The notes beneath the pieces were generated by a model. That model was not told the origin of the DNA. It saw only the letters and a list, made by a program, of their open reading frames with translations, and did no database searches. A DNA stretch of 64,000 nt. It comes from Solicola gregarius. GTDB taxonomy: Bacteria; Actinomycetota; Actinomycetes; Propionibacteriales; Nocardioidaceae. Positions 51,882 through 60,580 of this stretch are shown in pieces. The DNA lies in contig NZ_CP094970.1 of the NCBI RefSeq assembly GCF_025790165.1, positions 3,162,001 through 3,226,000 on the forward strand, written 5' to 3'. The number at the start of each line of letters is the position of its first letter. The stretch's first letter is position 1. Position numbers and translations under genes: made by a program.

Positions 51882-53006
51882 TCACGACTCCCGCAGCCGG
51901 CCGAGCAGATCGGCGTCGAGCGATCCATAGCCCGTGTCGCTCCAGGGCGGCAGGTCGAGCGAGAAGTAGTGCTGGGGTACACCCTCGCTGACGAAGTCGA
52001 GGATGTCGTCGGGTGTGCGCCCTCCGTCAAGGGAGTCCGCGCACGCCGCGCACGCGGGTACGTCGACGCCGTTGTCGCCTCCCCACTGGGCGGTACGCAC
52101 CGCGGCGCCGTGGAGGGGATTGAAATAGCACGGGGTGACCGCGGTCCATTCGTCGCCGTCGAGTGCGGCATCGAGTGCGGAAGCGCCGCGCTCGGCGAGC
52201 ACGATCGCTCCGACGATGTCGGCCGGAGCCGACGATCGGTCGAGGATCCGCCGCGCCTGCCCGTAATGGTCGAGTGCCGCCTGCCAGGCGTGGCTGGCGC
52301 CACTCATCGGTGCGTCGTCGATCCGCTCGCCTAGATGCAGTACGTCGTCGTTCGCACGTTTGTGCAGACGCTGTTCTTCGGCCGCACGGATGGTCGACAT
52401 GACATTCGTCGGAAGGGCGAAGCCGTCCTTCGCGCGGCGCTGCTTTCGTACGAGCAGCCCGATACCGATCGCCACGACGACTGCGGCGACCACGAGCCCG
52501 GCGACGAGGCCGACGCCCAGTCCGGAGTCGTCGGACGACTGCGTGCCTCCGGGGACCGATCCCGACTCCTCCAACCGGTTGTACACCTCGAGGGCAGTGC
52601 CGTTCTCGATCAGGCCGATGGTGTCGACGACCTGGTCGGTCAGATCGTCGGGATGTCTCGCCTCGGCCGCCCACGCGGCGTACATGGCGTCGTCGTCGCC
52701 TCCGATCGAAGTCGCTGTGACGGCCGGCTTCTCGTAGTTCTCCAACCCCAGGAACGTGCCCTGAATGCCCGTGTCGTTGCTGACGATGGTGAACATCGCC
52801 TCGACATCGCCATGCAGCATCGGGTCGTCGTACGGGACCTCCACGAGGGCGACGTACACGTCTTCCTTCGCGTCGTCGACGGCGTGCTCGATCCGGTCCT
52901 CGTCGGCTCGGGAGACGCTCGAGCGAAGGTCGGGCGAGACCCACACCCCGTCGTCCTGCAGCGCGTTCTCGATGCGCTTCAGCGGTACGTCGTCGTCGGC
53001 AGTCAT
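51882..53006 (-). CDS. Membrane protein, paralogue 3 of the CYxNPLHG family
   Basis: A 374-residue paralogue of the 50462 product. The N-terminal domain (about 1-145) has GVWVSPDLRSSVSR and YVALVEVPYDDPMLHG. The transmembrane helix is at 162-186, and the C-terminal domain has CYFNPLHG (293-300), CAAC (319-322) and WSDTGYG. Conserved Cys/His positions suggest metal binding in the cytoplasmic domain (inference). Its ATG overlaps the previous stop (ATGA); a 178-nt gap without recognisable features separates it from the 51703 gene. Confidence 0.78.
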   Translation of the reverse strand: MTADDDVPLKRIENALQDDGVWVSPDLRSSVSRADEDRIEHAVDDAKEDVYVALVEVPYDDPMLHGDVEAMFTIVSNDTGIQGTFLGLENYEKPAVTATSIGGDDDAMYAAWAAEARHPDDLTDQVVDTIGLIENGTALEVYNRLEESGSVPGGTQSSDDSGLGVGLVAGLVVAAVVVAIGIGLLVRKQRRAKDGFALPTNVMSTIRAAEEQRLHKRANDDVLHLGERIDDAPMSGASHAWQAALDHYGQARRILDRSSAPADIVGAIVLAERGASALDAALDGDEWTAVTPCYFNPLHGAAVRTAQWGGDNGVDVPACAACADSLDGGRTPDDILDFVSEGVPQHYFSLDLPPWSDTGYGSLDADLLGRLRES

Positions 53007-53638
53007 GCCGGTCTCCGCAACGGGATCGCGATCCAGACGATGAACAACAAGGCGAGGTACGCACCGGCAGCGAACAGCACGCCGGCGGCGAACCCGCCGC
53101 CGGGTCCACCCCAGAAGTCGGAGCCTTCCACGAGCGGTTCCTCCGGTTGCTGTGCGACCGCCGAGGCATAGCGTTCGAGCGCGACGTGATCACGGCCGAG
53201 CAGCGTGTCGGTGTCGATGTAGGCGAATCCGACACCGCGGCTCGTCTCGCTCGCGCTCAGGCGTTCGTCGACGATGGCGTACAGGCCGTCCTCGCCGATG
53301 TGGTCGGCGATGATGTCGACGGCGTTGTAGTTCTGGTAGTAGCCGGCGCTGGTCGTGTCCGTCATGTACGCCAGGTAGAACGGCTGGTCGGCCGACTCGA
53401 CCGCCTGCTGGATGTCGGCGAACTGGCGATCGGTGAGCCGGTGACGGAGCTCGGGTGCGACGTAGAACGAGTCCTGTTCGAGCCCTTCCATCGCGGCCGC
53501 GAGCCGGTCACCGGGCTCGATGTCGGCGGCGGACGCCTTGTCAGTCGGGCGGTTCGTCAGGACGACGGCGGCGATCGCGGCAGCGACGAGCCCGGCAATG
53601 GCGGCGATTCCCCACGCCAGTGGCCACGACAGCTTCAT
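53003..53638 (-). CDS. Short membrane paralogue lacking the CYxNPLHG domain
   Basis: A 211-residue protein with an N-terminal signal anchor (about 5-27). Its external domain resembles the N-terminal domains of its neighbours (SFYVAPELRHRLTDRQ, FYLAYMTDTT). A second transmembrane helix lies at about 178-203. The cytoplasmic Cys-containing domain is absent. It overlaps both neighbours by ATGA, so stoichiometric co-expression with the larger paralogues is likely. Confidence 0.78.
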   Translation of the reverse strand: MKLSWPLAWGIAAIAGLVAAAIAAVVLTNRPTDKASAADIEPGDRLAAAMEGLEQDSFYVAPELRHRLTDRQFADIQQAVESADQPFYLAYMTDTTSAGYYQNYNAVDIIADHIGEDGLYAIVDERLSASETSRGVGFAYIDTDTLLGRDHVALERYASAVAQQPEEPLVEGSDFWGGPGGGFAAGVLFAAGAYLALLFIVWIAIPLRRPA

Positions 53639-54912
53639 CGCATCGACTCCAACACGAGGTCGCCGAGGTCGTCGGCAACGCTTCCGAATCCAGTCCGGGC
53701 CCACACGTCGTCGCGCTCGTAGTACGGACGTTTGCGGCGCCCGTCGGGTACGACCAGCACGTCCGGCGTGCGCCCCGACTCCTGCTTTTGCTCGCACGCG
53801 ACGCACACCGGGACGCGCAGCTCCGCGTCGCCGAACTGCCAGCCGACTTGCGTCGCGCTCTCGCCGTGCAGAGGGTTGAAGTAGCAGCATCGGTACGCTT
53901 CGGAGTCCGCCGACTCGCACGCGCGGACGACGTCACGGCGCCCAGACCGCGCGAGAACCAGGGCGCCGACGACGTCGGCGAGGTCGTCGCTGTCGCGGAC
54001 ATGTTCGGAGGCGTCGCGTGCCAACATCGCCTGCTGGGCGTACTCGGGATGAGGTACGTCGGCGGGGGCGCGCGCCAGGTCCTGGACGAGCTCGGTGAGC
54101 TCGTGTCCGGCGCGGGTGCGTACGTCGTCGATGCTGATCTCGACGGCCTGCGCGCGCGGCTTCGACTGCTTCGGGTCGCGTCGCCGTCGTGGCCACGCGT
54201 TCCGCAACGTCTGTTGCCCGACGAGCAGGACGAGCAGGCCGATCGTCGTCGCCGCCATCCACACGAAACCCGTGCGTGAGTCCGGCGCAGGGCCCACGAG
54301 CTCGGCCGTGGAAACGTACGCGTGCGGGATCTGTGCGAGCTCCTCGACCTCGTCACCGGACATCGTGGCGTACGAGTCGGCCCCCGACTCCGGGGGCGGA
54401 TCGTCGGCCGAGCGCAGTGCGATCTCCGCGGCGACGGGCGGCGAGAGAGCCCGGATTCTGTCGCCATGTGTGTCGGTCAGGCGCTCGTTCACGAGCCGTG
54501 AGTTGTCCGACGACATCAGCGACAACGTCGTGCCGTCGACGTCGACGCCCCACGCCTCCACCTCCAAGGTTCCGTCCGAGGTCTGCACGACGTACAGACC
54601 CGGTCGACGGAGTTGGTTGTGCAACACCTGAATGAGATAGCCCGACGGATCGTCCGTCTGCTCCTTGACTTCTTGCGGTACGTTCACGAGCGCGACGTAA
54701 GTGTCGAACGGTAGGCCTGCCGCCAGCTCGGCGAGTCGCCGCTTCGCGCCCGCGGTATCGCCGGCGCCCATCCTCTCGTGGACGAGGATCGGATCGTCCT
54801 CGAGCGTGTCGACGATCTCGCCGACGGTACCGGCGTAGTCGTCCGCGCCGGCGGGTGCGGCCATGGCGAGACAGCCGACCGCGCACAACGCGGCCACTAG
54901 GGCGCGTCCCAC
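53635..54912 (-). CDS. Secreted-domain membrane protein, paralogue 1 of the CYxNPLHG family
   Basis: A 425-residue protein: signal peptide about 1-23 (GRALVAALCAVGCLAMAAPAGA), extracellular TPM-like domain (about 28-170; TYVALVNVPQEV, RLVNERLTD), transmembrane helix 215-232, then a basic cytoplasmic domain. That domain has CYFNPLHG (343-350), VPVCVAC (Cys 370 and 373) and WARTGFG (404-410). It is the first gene of the operon and the only member with a cleavable signal. GTG 54912 is chosen for the signal peptide; longer frames exist upstream. The 181-nt gap to the carboxylase gene shows nothing I can name. Confidence 0.78.
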   Translation of the reverse strand: MGRALVAALCAVGCLAMAAPAGADDYAGTVGEIVDTLEDDPILVHERMGAGDTAGAKRRLAELAAGLPFDTYVALVNVPQEVKEQTDDPSGYLIQVLHNQLRRPGLYVVQTSDGTLEVEAWGVDVDGTTLSLMSSDNSRLVNERLTDTHGDRIRALSPPVAAEIALRSADDPPPESGADSYATMSGDEVEELAQIPHAYVSTAELVGPAPDSRTGFVWMAATTIGLLVLLVGQQTLRNAWPRRRRDPKQSKPRAQAVEISIDDVRTRAGHELTELVQDLARAPADVPHPEYAQQAMLARDASEHVRDSDDLADVVGALVLARSGRRDVVRACESADSEAYRCCYFNPLHGESATQVGWQFGDAELRVPVCVACEQKQESGRTPDVLVVPDGRRKRPYYERDDVWARTGFGSVADDLGDLVLESMR

Positions 54913-55093
54913 AAACCTGCGTCGATCAGGGAGCGGGTCTCCGCGCCCGATCCGGCAAGGCGCGGGAGCGCTGGCGTAGCCCGTCCCTACTTCGAGCGAC
55001 CGCAACGAAGCTGGGCGGGATGCGGAGGCACGCGAGCCGGCGGGGGTTTGCGGGACACGCCCTAGGGCCCGAGACAACGAATGCAAGCCCGCG

Positions 55094-56870
55094 TCAGCCC
55101 TTGATCTCGCAGATCGCGCTTCCCGCCGTGACCGTCGCGCCCGGGTCCGCGTCGAGCCCGGTGATCGTGCCCGACTTGTGGGCGTTCAGCGGCTGCTCCA
55201 TCTTCATTGCCTCGAGCACGATCACGAGATCGCCCTCGGCGACCTGCTGGCCCTCCTCGACCGCGACCTTGACGATCGTGCCCTGCATGGGGGACGTGAG
55301 CGCATCCCCACTGGCGGCCGCGCCGGCCTTCTTCGAGCCTCCGCGTTTCGGCTTCCGCGTCGCACCTGCACTCGACGCGACCGCGCCGAGCCCGCCGGGG
55401 AGAACGACCTCGAAGTCGCTTCCCGCCGACCTCGACGGTGATCCGCTCGCGCTCCTGCTCCTCGACCGGCTCGGTCGCGCCGTCGTACGGCGGGATCTGG
55501 TTGTCGAAGTCGGTCTCGATCCAGCTCGTGTACACGCCGAACGACGTCCCGTCGCCGACGTACGCGGGATCGTCGACCACCGTGCGGTGGAACGGCACGA
55601 CGGTGGGCATCCCGTCGACGACGAACTCGTCGAGCGCGCGTCGCGAGCGGGCGAGAGCGTCGTCGCGACTGCGTCCGGTGACGATCAGCTTCGCGACCAG
55701 CGAGTCGAACGACCCGGGGATCGTCTCGCCCTCGACGTACCCGGCGTCGACGCGTACGCCCGGGCCGGACGGCGGGCGCCAGGCCGTGAGGGTGCCGGGT
55801 GCGGGCAGGAAGCCCCGGCCGGCGTCCTCGGCGTTGATGCGGAACTCGATCGAGTGTCCGACGATCTCGGGATCGTCGTACCCGAGCTCCTCGCCGGCGG
55901 CGATGCGGAACATCTCGCGGACGAGATCGAGGCCGGTGACCTCCTCGCTGACCGGATGCTCGACCTGCAGCCGGGTATTGACCTCGAGGAACGAGATGGT
56001 GCCGTCCTGGCCGACCAGGAACTCGCACGTACCCGCACCGACGTACCCCGCCTCGCGCAGGATCGCCTTGCTGGACTCGTAAAGCGTGGCCAGCTGGTCG
56101 TCGGTCAGGAACGGCGCGGGCGCCTCCTCGACGAGCTTCTGGTGGCGGCGCTGCAGCGAGCAGTCGCGGGTCGACACGACGACGACGTTGCCGTGCTTGT
56201 CGGCCAGGCACTGTGTCTCCACGTGTCGTGGACGGTCGAGGTAGCGCTCGACGAAGCACTCGCCGCGCCCGAAGGCCGAGACGGCCTCGCGTACGGCCGA
56301 CTCGTACAGCTCGGCGACCTCCTCACGGTTGCGGGCGACCTTGAGCCCGCGTCCGCCGCCGCCGAACGCGGCCTTGATCGCGATGGGCAGCCCGTGCTCG
56401 TCGGCGAACGCGACCACCTCGTCGGCGCTCTCGACCGGATCCTTGGTGCCGGGTACGAGCGGCGCTCCGACCCGTTGCGCGATGTGTCGTGCCTGCACCT
56501 TGTCGCCGAGCGCCGTGATCGCCTCGGGCGGCGGGCCGATCCAGGTGAGTCCGGCCTCGCCGACGGCCGTGGCGAAGTCGGCGTTCTCGGCCAGGAAGCC
56601 ATAGCCGGGGTGCACGCTGTCGGCGCCGCTGCGGGTGGCGACCGCGATGATCTTGTCGATCGACAGGTACGAGTCGCCGGGCGTCGCGCCGTCCAGGGAG
56701 TATGCCTCGTCGGCCATCCGTACGAAGACCGCGTCGCGGTCGGGCTCGGCGTAGACGGCGACGCTCGCGATGCCGGCGTCTTTGCACGCGCGGATGACCC
56801 GGACGGCGATCTCGCCGCGGTTCGCGACCAGAACCTTGGTCAGCGGGCGGTCACCTTGGTGCTTGCTCAC
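55094..56870 (-). pseudogene. Acyl-CoA carboxylase alpha chain (biotin carboxylase-BCCP), frameshifted
   Basis: Biotin carboxylase (about 1-460; [40 protein letters not shown]) is intact to VEVGGKR. One extra base around 55415-55418 then shifts the frame. The correct continuation ([15 protein letters not shown]... then [16 protein letters not shown] and biotin site LEAMKMEQP) lies in another frame ending at 55094. Read literally, the shifted product ends at 55062 without a biotin site. This could be a sequencing error or a true mutation. Intact, it would carboxylate acetyl- or propionyl-CoA with a separate beta subunit not in this window. Confidence 0.85.
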
Positions 56871-56957
56871 GGCGCGACTCTCCTAGCGCTTCGAGGGTTT
56901 GCGACCAGCTGAGTCTATGGCGCGCGGCCGGATCCGTGGTGTGAGGCTTCTCGCATG

Positions 56958-57019
56958 CGTCGAGGTACGGATGCCGGCCCATGGGACGCTCGCCATGGGC
57001 GCGAATCCGTACCTCGACG
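56958..57019. terminator. Nested hairpin after the flavin oxidase gene
   Basis: Outer arms of 15 bp (CGTCGAGGTACGGAT and complement) enclose an inner perfect 8-bp dyad (GCCCATGG / CCATGGGC). It begins 1 nt after the minus-strand stop at 57021 and lies upstream of the carboxylase start. A terminator or dispersed palindrome role is inferred. Confidence 0.6.
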
Positions 57020-57020
57020 A

Positions 57021-58352
57021 CTACTGCCGGGCCGGCACGGTCGAAGGGCGGATGTTGTGGTTCAGATGGAAGACGTTGTCGGGGTCGTACGCGTCCTTGA
57101 CCGCGACCAGCTGCGCCCACTGCCCGTCGGAGTAGGCGCGATGGACCGAGTCGGCGGTGTCCTCGCTCAGCGCGTTGACGTACGCGCCGCTCGCATACGG
57201 CTCGAGTGCTGCGGCGAACGTCCGTGCACCGGCGATCTCGGTGGCGTCGTCGGCGGCATCCATCCACCGCGCGGCGGTCACCAGCTCGTACGCCGTGTCG
57301 CGGTAGCTGAATGCGGTGGCGTCCGACGGTACGTCGGCGATCGCGCCGCCGTACGCCTGCAGCGAGGCACTGGCCCGGAATCCGTCTGCTGCCGCCGCGT
57401 CGAGCAGCGCATCGATCGCGTCGTCGCCGAGCTCGCGGAAGTAGTGACCCTTCCAGTAACGCCGCAGCGTATGGCGGCCCACCGTGTCATCGCGGGTCTG
57501 CAGCTCGACGTACGACTGGTGCTCGACCCGTTCGTCGACCGCGCTGCCCAGCGCACGTAGCTGCGGCAGGAGCCGCTCGCCCTCGTCCGCATCGCCGACC
57601 CAGACGTACCCGATGCAGATGGTGTCGTGGGAGATCGCGGCCTTGAACGTCGCCGCTCTCGGCGCGGTCGCGTTGAGGTCGCGCCAGCCGCGGAGCGCAT
57701 CGCGGGCACTCGCGAGGGGGTAGTCGAGCTCGACGGTCATCGCACTGGTGCCGGTGTCGTGCAGCTCGAACTCGAAGTCGGTGACCACACCGAAGTTGCC
57801 GCCTCCTCCCCGCAGTGCCCAGTACAGGTCCGGGTGGCTGTCGGCACTCGCGACGACCACCTCCGCGTCGGCGGTGACGACCTCGAACGAGCGCACGTTG
57901 TCGCACGAGAGTCCGTACGTGCGGGCGAGCCATCCCATGCCGCCGCCGAGTGTCAGCCCGCCCACCCCGGTGTGCGACACGTTGCCCGCGGTCGTCGCCA
58001 GCCCGTACGGCTGGGTGGCGCGGTCGAGTGCGCCGAGCAGCGCGCCGCCTCGTACGCGAGCGAGCCGGGCGTCCGGGTCCACGCGAACCTCGGCGAGCGG
58101 GGTCAGGTCGATCATCAGACCGCCCTCGGGCACGGCGTGGCCGACGATGCCGTGGCCGCCGCAGCGTACGCCCACGTCGAGGTCGTGCTCTCTCGCCGTA
58201 CGCATCGCGGCCACGACGTCACGTACGCTCGCGCACCTCGCGATCATCGCGGGCCGCTTGTCGACCATGGCGTTCCACACGGTGCGTGCGTCGTCGTAGT
58301 CCTTGTCACCCGGGCGTACCACCTGGCCGTCGAGGTCGTCAGTTCTCAGCAT
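57021..58352 (-). CDS. FAD-linked oxidase, berberine-bridge-enzyme type
   Basis: A 443-residue flavoprotein of the FAD_binding_4/BBE family. FAD site: RCGGHGIVGHAV (covalent His likely), GNVSHTGVGGLTLGGGMGWL, RGGGGNFGVVTDF. The C-terminal BBE motif is YDPDNVFHLNHNI. Enzymes of this kind oxidise alcohols, sugars or alkaloid-like substrates with O2; the substrate is unknown. ATG 58352 is preceded by GGGGAGC at 4 nt. An in-frame start at 58406 lacks a ribosome site. Confidence 0.92.
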   Translation of the reverse strand: MLRTDDLDGQVVRPGDKDYDDARTVWNAMVDKRPAMIARCASVRDVVAAMRTAREHDLDVGVRCGGHGIVGHAVPEGGLMIDLTPLAEVRVDPDARLARVRGGALLGALDRATQPYGLATTAGNVSHTGVGGLTLGGGMGWLARTYGLSCDNVRSFEVVTADAEVVVASADSHPDLYWALRGGGGNFGVVTDFEFELHDTGTSAMTVELDYPLASARDALRGWRDLNATAPRAATFKAAISHDTICIGYVWVGDADEGERLLPQLRALGSAVDERVEHQSYVELQTRDDTVGRHTLRRYWKGHYFRELGDDAIDALLDAAAADGFRASASLQAYGGAIADVPSDATAFSYRDTAYELVTAARWMDAADDATEIAGARTFAAALEPYASGAYVNALSEDTADSVHRAYSDGQWAQLVAVKDAYDPDNVFHLNHNIRPSTVPARQ

Positions 58353-58415
58353 CGTTGCTCCCCATAACTGTTCGATCCATGAACTGTAGTGGACGGCGGC
58401 AGCCACGGCGAGAGA

Positions 58416-58509
58416 TTACGCCGTCGCGAGGGCGGCAGTCGGTGCCAGCCGTGCCGCACGGGAGGCCGGGAACGCACCCGCGAGTGCGCCGACGAGCACC
58501 GGACCGCCG
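58416..58509 (-). pseudogene. C-terminal remnant of an FtsX/MacB-type ABC permease
   Basis: In the 183-nt gap between two genes, a minus-strand frame ends at TAA 58416. It encodes about 27 residues reading VLVGALAGAFPASRAARL and then APTAALATA, the characteristic terminus of FtsX-like permeases. Upstream sequence no longer resembles a permease. This is a deletion scar of a lost ABC exporter gene. Confidence 0.7.
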
Positions 58510-58535
58510 TTCCCACTTCGGCCCGACCGGTCTGG

Positions 58536-60431
58536 TCAGCGCCTGGCCACGCGGACCATCGCGGCGCCGAGGCCGAGCAGCACGATCCCGCCGACGCCGA
58601 GGGCGACCGCCAGCCACGGACCGTCGGTGTCATCGGTGCCGGCCGCCGTCTGCTCGATGTCGTCGGACGACCCGGTGGGGTCGTCCGTTGTGCTGTCGTC
58701 CGACTCGGACTCGCCGATCTGGGGCTCTCCGCCGTCGTACTCCGGCACGTTCGACGTCTTGCCCTCGACGTCGACACCGAGCGTGAACGGGATCTCGTAG
58801 CTGGCCTTGGAGTCCTCGTCTCGGGCGACGCTCACGGAGATGTAGTACTTGCCGGCGATCGACGCTGCCGACTGTGCGTCGACGAACGACTGCCGGTTGT
58901 TGTAGCCGATGGGGTACGAGTGGCCGTAGAGGTCGGTGGTGCTCGAGGACGAGAGGATGGACTGCTGGGCACTGTGGAAGGCCGAGCTCGCGGTAGCACG
59001 AGACGGCGAGTAGATCCACAACGTGGGCGCCGGGCCGTACGAGCCGATCGCATCCGCCAATGCCTTGTCCGGCTTCGGGAAGTCGACCGCCGCGTTGACC
59101 CGCTGACCCCAGTCCGCGTCGATCTCGAACAGCTGCGCCTCACCGGGCACGAGAGTGCCGGAGTAAGCGCCCGGTTCGACCTCGACGGCATTGCCGAAAG
59201 TGTTGCCGCCGACGATGTCGGTGGGGTTGCTCATCGACGGCTTCTTCTCCGCGCGTTCCTCGAGGCGGCCCGGGAGGGCCTTGGCGTTCGTCGCCGGCGC
59301 CTCCTCGATCGCGCGGATCTCGACCGGAACGTCGGAGTTCTTCGCGAACCCACCGTTGGGCGCCCCGCGCTGCACCATGATCGTGAGCTCGCCGGCGTTG
59401 ACGCACTCGTCCTCGAACTCGTTGAACCCCGGCGCAGCCACGGCGGCGACGACGAACGGTCGGTACGTCGCCGGCCCTTGGCCCTGTGCGAACCCGCATT
59501 CGGTCTGACCGGCGTACACCCGCAGGTGGAGGGCGTCCTCGCCGGTGGGGTTGGCGATCGTTGCCGAGACGTGGATCGTCGACTTCGGCACGGTGCGCTT
59601 GAACCGGTACCAGCGCTGACCGGTGTCGCTCTTCGGACCTCCGAGCGTGTCGAGCCAGTCGCCCGCGGTGATTTCGGCCGCCTGGTCTCGGCCCGGTCCA
59701 CCGGTGACCGGCGTGCCGATCGCCTCGTACGGCTTCGCCGCGCGCTCGGAGACCGTCGAGAGCGCATCGGTGAGACCGTCGGCGTCGTCGGCGTCGTAGT
59801 AGGTGCCGTTGCCCTTGGCGGCGATACAGGAGAGCGCCTTCCGCGCCTTGCCGGACACGTCCAGGCCGACGACGTCGATGCGCATGTCGATGCCGTCCTC
59901 GGCGAGCTCGGCCGCGACCTTGCACGGGTTCGGTTTGCAGGTGGGCTCGCCGTCCGAGACGAGGACGATCGTCCGCTTGCCCTCGGAGCCGAGGTCCTTC
60001 GCGGCCTGCTCGAGCGCGTACCCGATCGGAGTCTCGCCGAACGGGCGGTACGAGGCGACGGCGTCGTGGAGCTCGTCGCGGTTGTCCGTGCCGATGTCGA
60101 CGACGCGCTGGGAGTCGGTGCAGGCACCGGCCTGGTTGCGGAACTCCACCTCGGCCCCGTACACGCGGAGTCCGACCGGCGCGTCGCTCGGCAGGTCGTC
60201 GACGACGGTGTTCAGCGAGTCCTTGGCGGCGTCGATCTTGGTCGTACCGCCGCTGGCCGGCTCGGCCATCGATCCGGAGGAGTCGAGGACGAGCATCATC
60301 TCGCCGCGGTCGCTCTCGGGTGCCGTCGCCGTCGCGGCCGGCGCCGATGCGGCCCACAGGCAGGGCACCATTGCGACCAGAACGGCCGCCATCATGATCA
60401 CTACCCGACGTACGTGGCGTGAGACGCCCAT
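58536..60431 (-). CDS. Secreted von Willebrand A protein with C-terminal membrane anchor
   Basis: A 631-residue protein: signal peptide about 1-33, vWA domain (about 42-225) with MIDAS DSSGSM (50-55) and LVSDGEPTC. A long extracellular beta-rich region follows (residues about 230-560, with LFEIDADWGQRVNAAVDF), then an Asp/Ser/Thr-rich stalk and a C-terminal transmembrane helix with basic tail (about 606-631). The distal region is homologous to the product at 63341. ATG 60431 has GGAG 7 nt upstream. Its role is unknown; the layout suggests a surface sensor or adhesion protein. Confidence 0.87.
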   Translation of the reverse strand: MGVSRHVRRVVIMMAAVLVAMVPCLWAASAPAATATAPESDRGEMMLVLDSSGSMAEPASGGTTKIDAAKDSLNTVVDDLPSDAPVGLRVYGAEVEFRNQAGACTDSQRVVDIGTDNRDELHDAVASYRPFGETPIGYALEQAAKDLGSEGKRTIVLVSDGEPTCKPNPCKVAAELAEDGIDMRIDVVGLDVSGKARKALSCIAAKGNGTYYDADDADGLTDALSTVSERAAKPYEAIGTPVTGGPGRDQAAEITAGDWLDTLGGPKSDTGQRWYRFKRTVPKSTIHVSATIANPTGEDALHLRVYAGQTECGFAQGQGPATYRPFVVAAVAAPGFNEFEDECVNAGELTIMVQRGAPNGGFAKNSDVPVEIRAIEEAPATNAKALPGRLEERAEKKPSMSNPTDIVGGNTFGNAVEVEPGAYSGTLVPGEAQLFEIDADWGQRVNAAVDFPKPDKALADAIGSYGPAPTLWIYSPSRATASSAFHSAQQSILSSSSTTDLYGHSYPIGYNNRQSFVDAQSAASIAGKYYISVSVARDEDSKASYEIPFTLGVDVEGKTSNVPEYDGGEPQIGESESDDSTTDDPTGSSDDIEQTAAGTDDTDGPWLAVALGVGGIVLLGLGAAMVRVARR

Positions 60432-60544
60432 CCCGACTCCAATGTTTGCGATTGCAAAGACGCGCACCATCGTGTCCGCGGCGACCCCCATTGTCAAGTC
60501 GCCCGCGAACCCGTGCGCAGTGACTCCGCTGCGCGTGGATTAGC

Positions 60545-60563
60545 ATTGGCGAGCCTTGCCTAA
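60545..60563. promoter_or_regulatory. Probable iron box upstream of the siderophore receptor
   Basis: The site ATTGGCGAGCCTTGCCTAA matches the DtxR/IdeR consensus at 12 of 19 positions, with the CCTAA half intact. It lies 18 bp before the receptor start. Weaker than the box at 41461, but its position before an iron-uptake gene supports it. Confidence 0.6.
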
Positions 60564-60580
60564 CTAACCCGAGGTGACCC

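Noticed and set aside
55405-55430. Programmed ribosomal frameshift in the carboxylase
   Set aside because: No slippery heptamer or following pseudoknot is visible, and homologues are single-frame; error or mutation is more likely.
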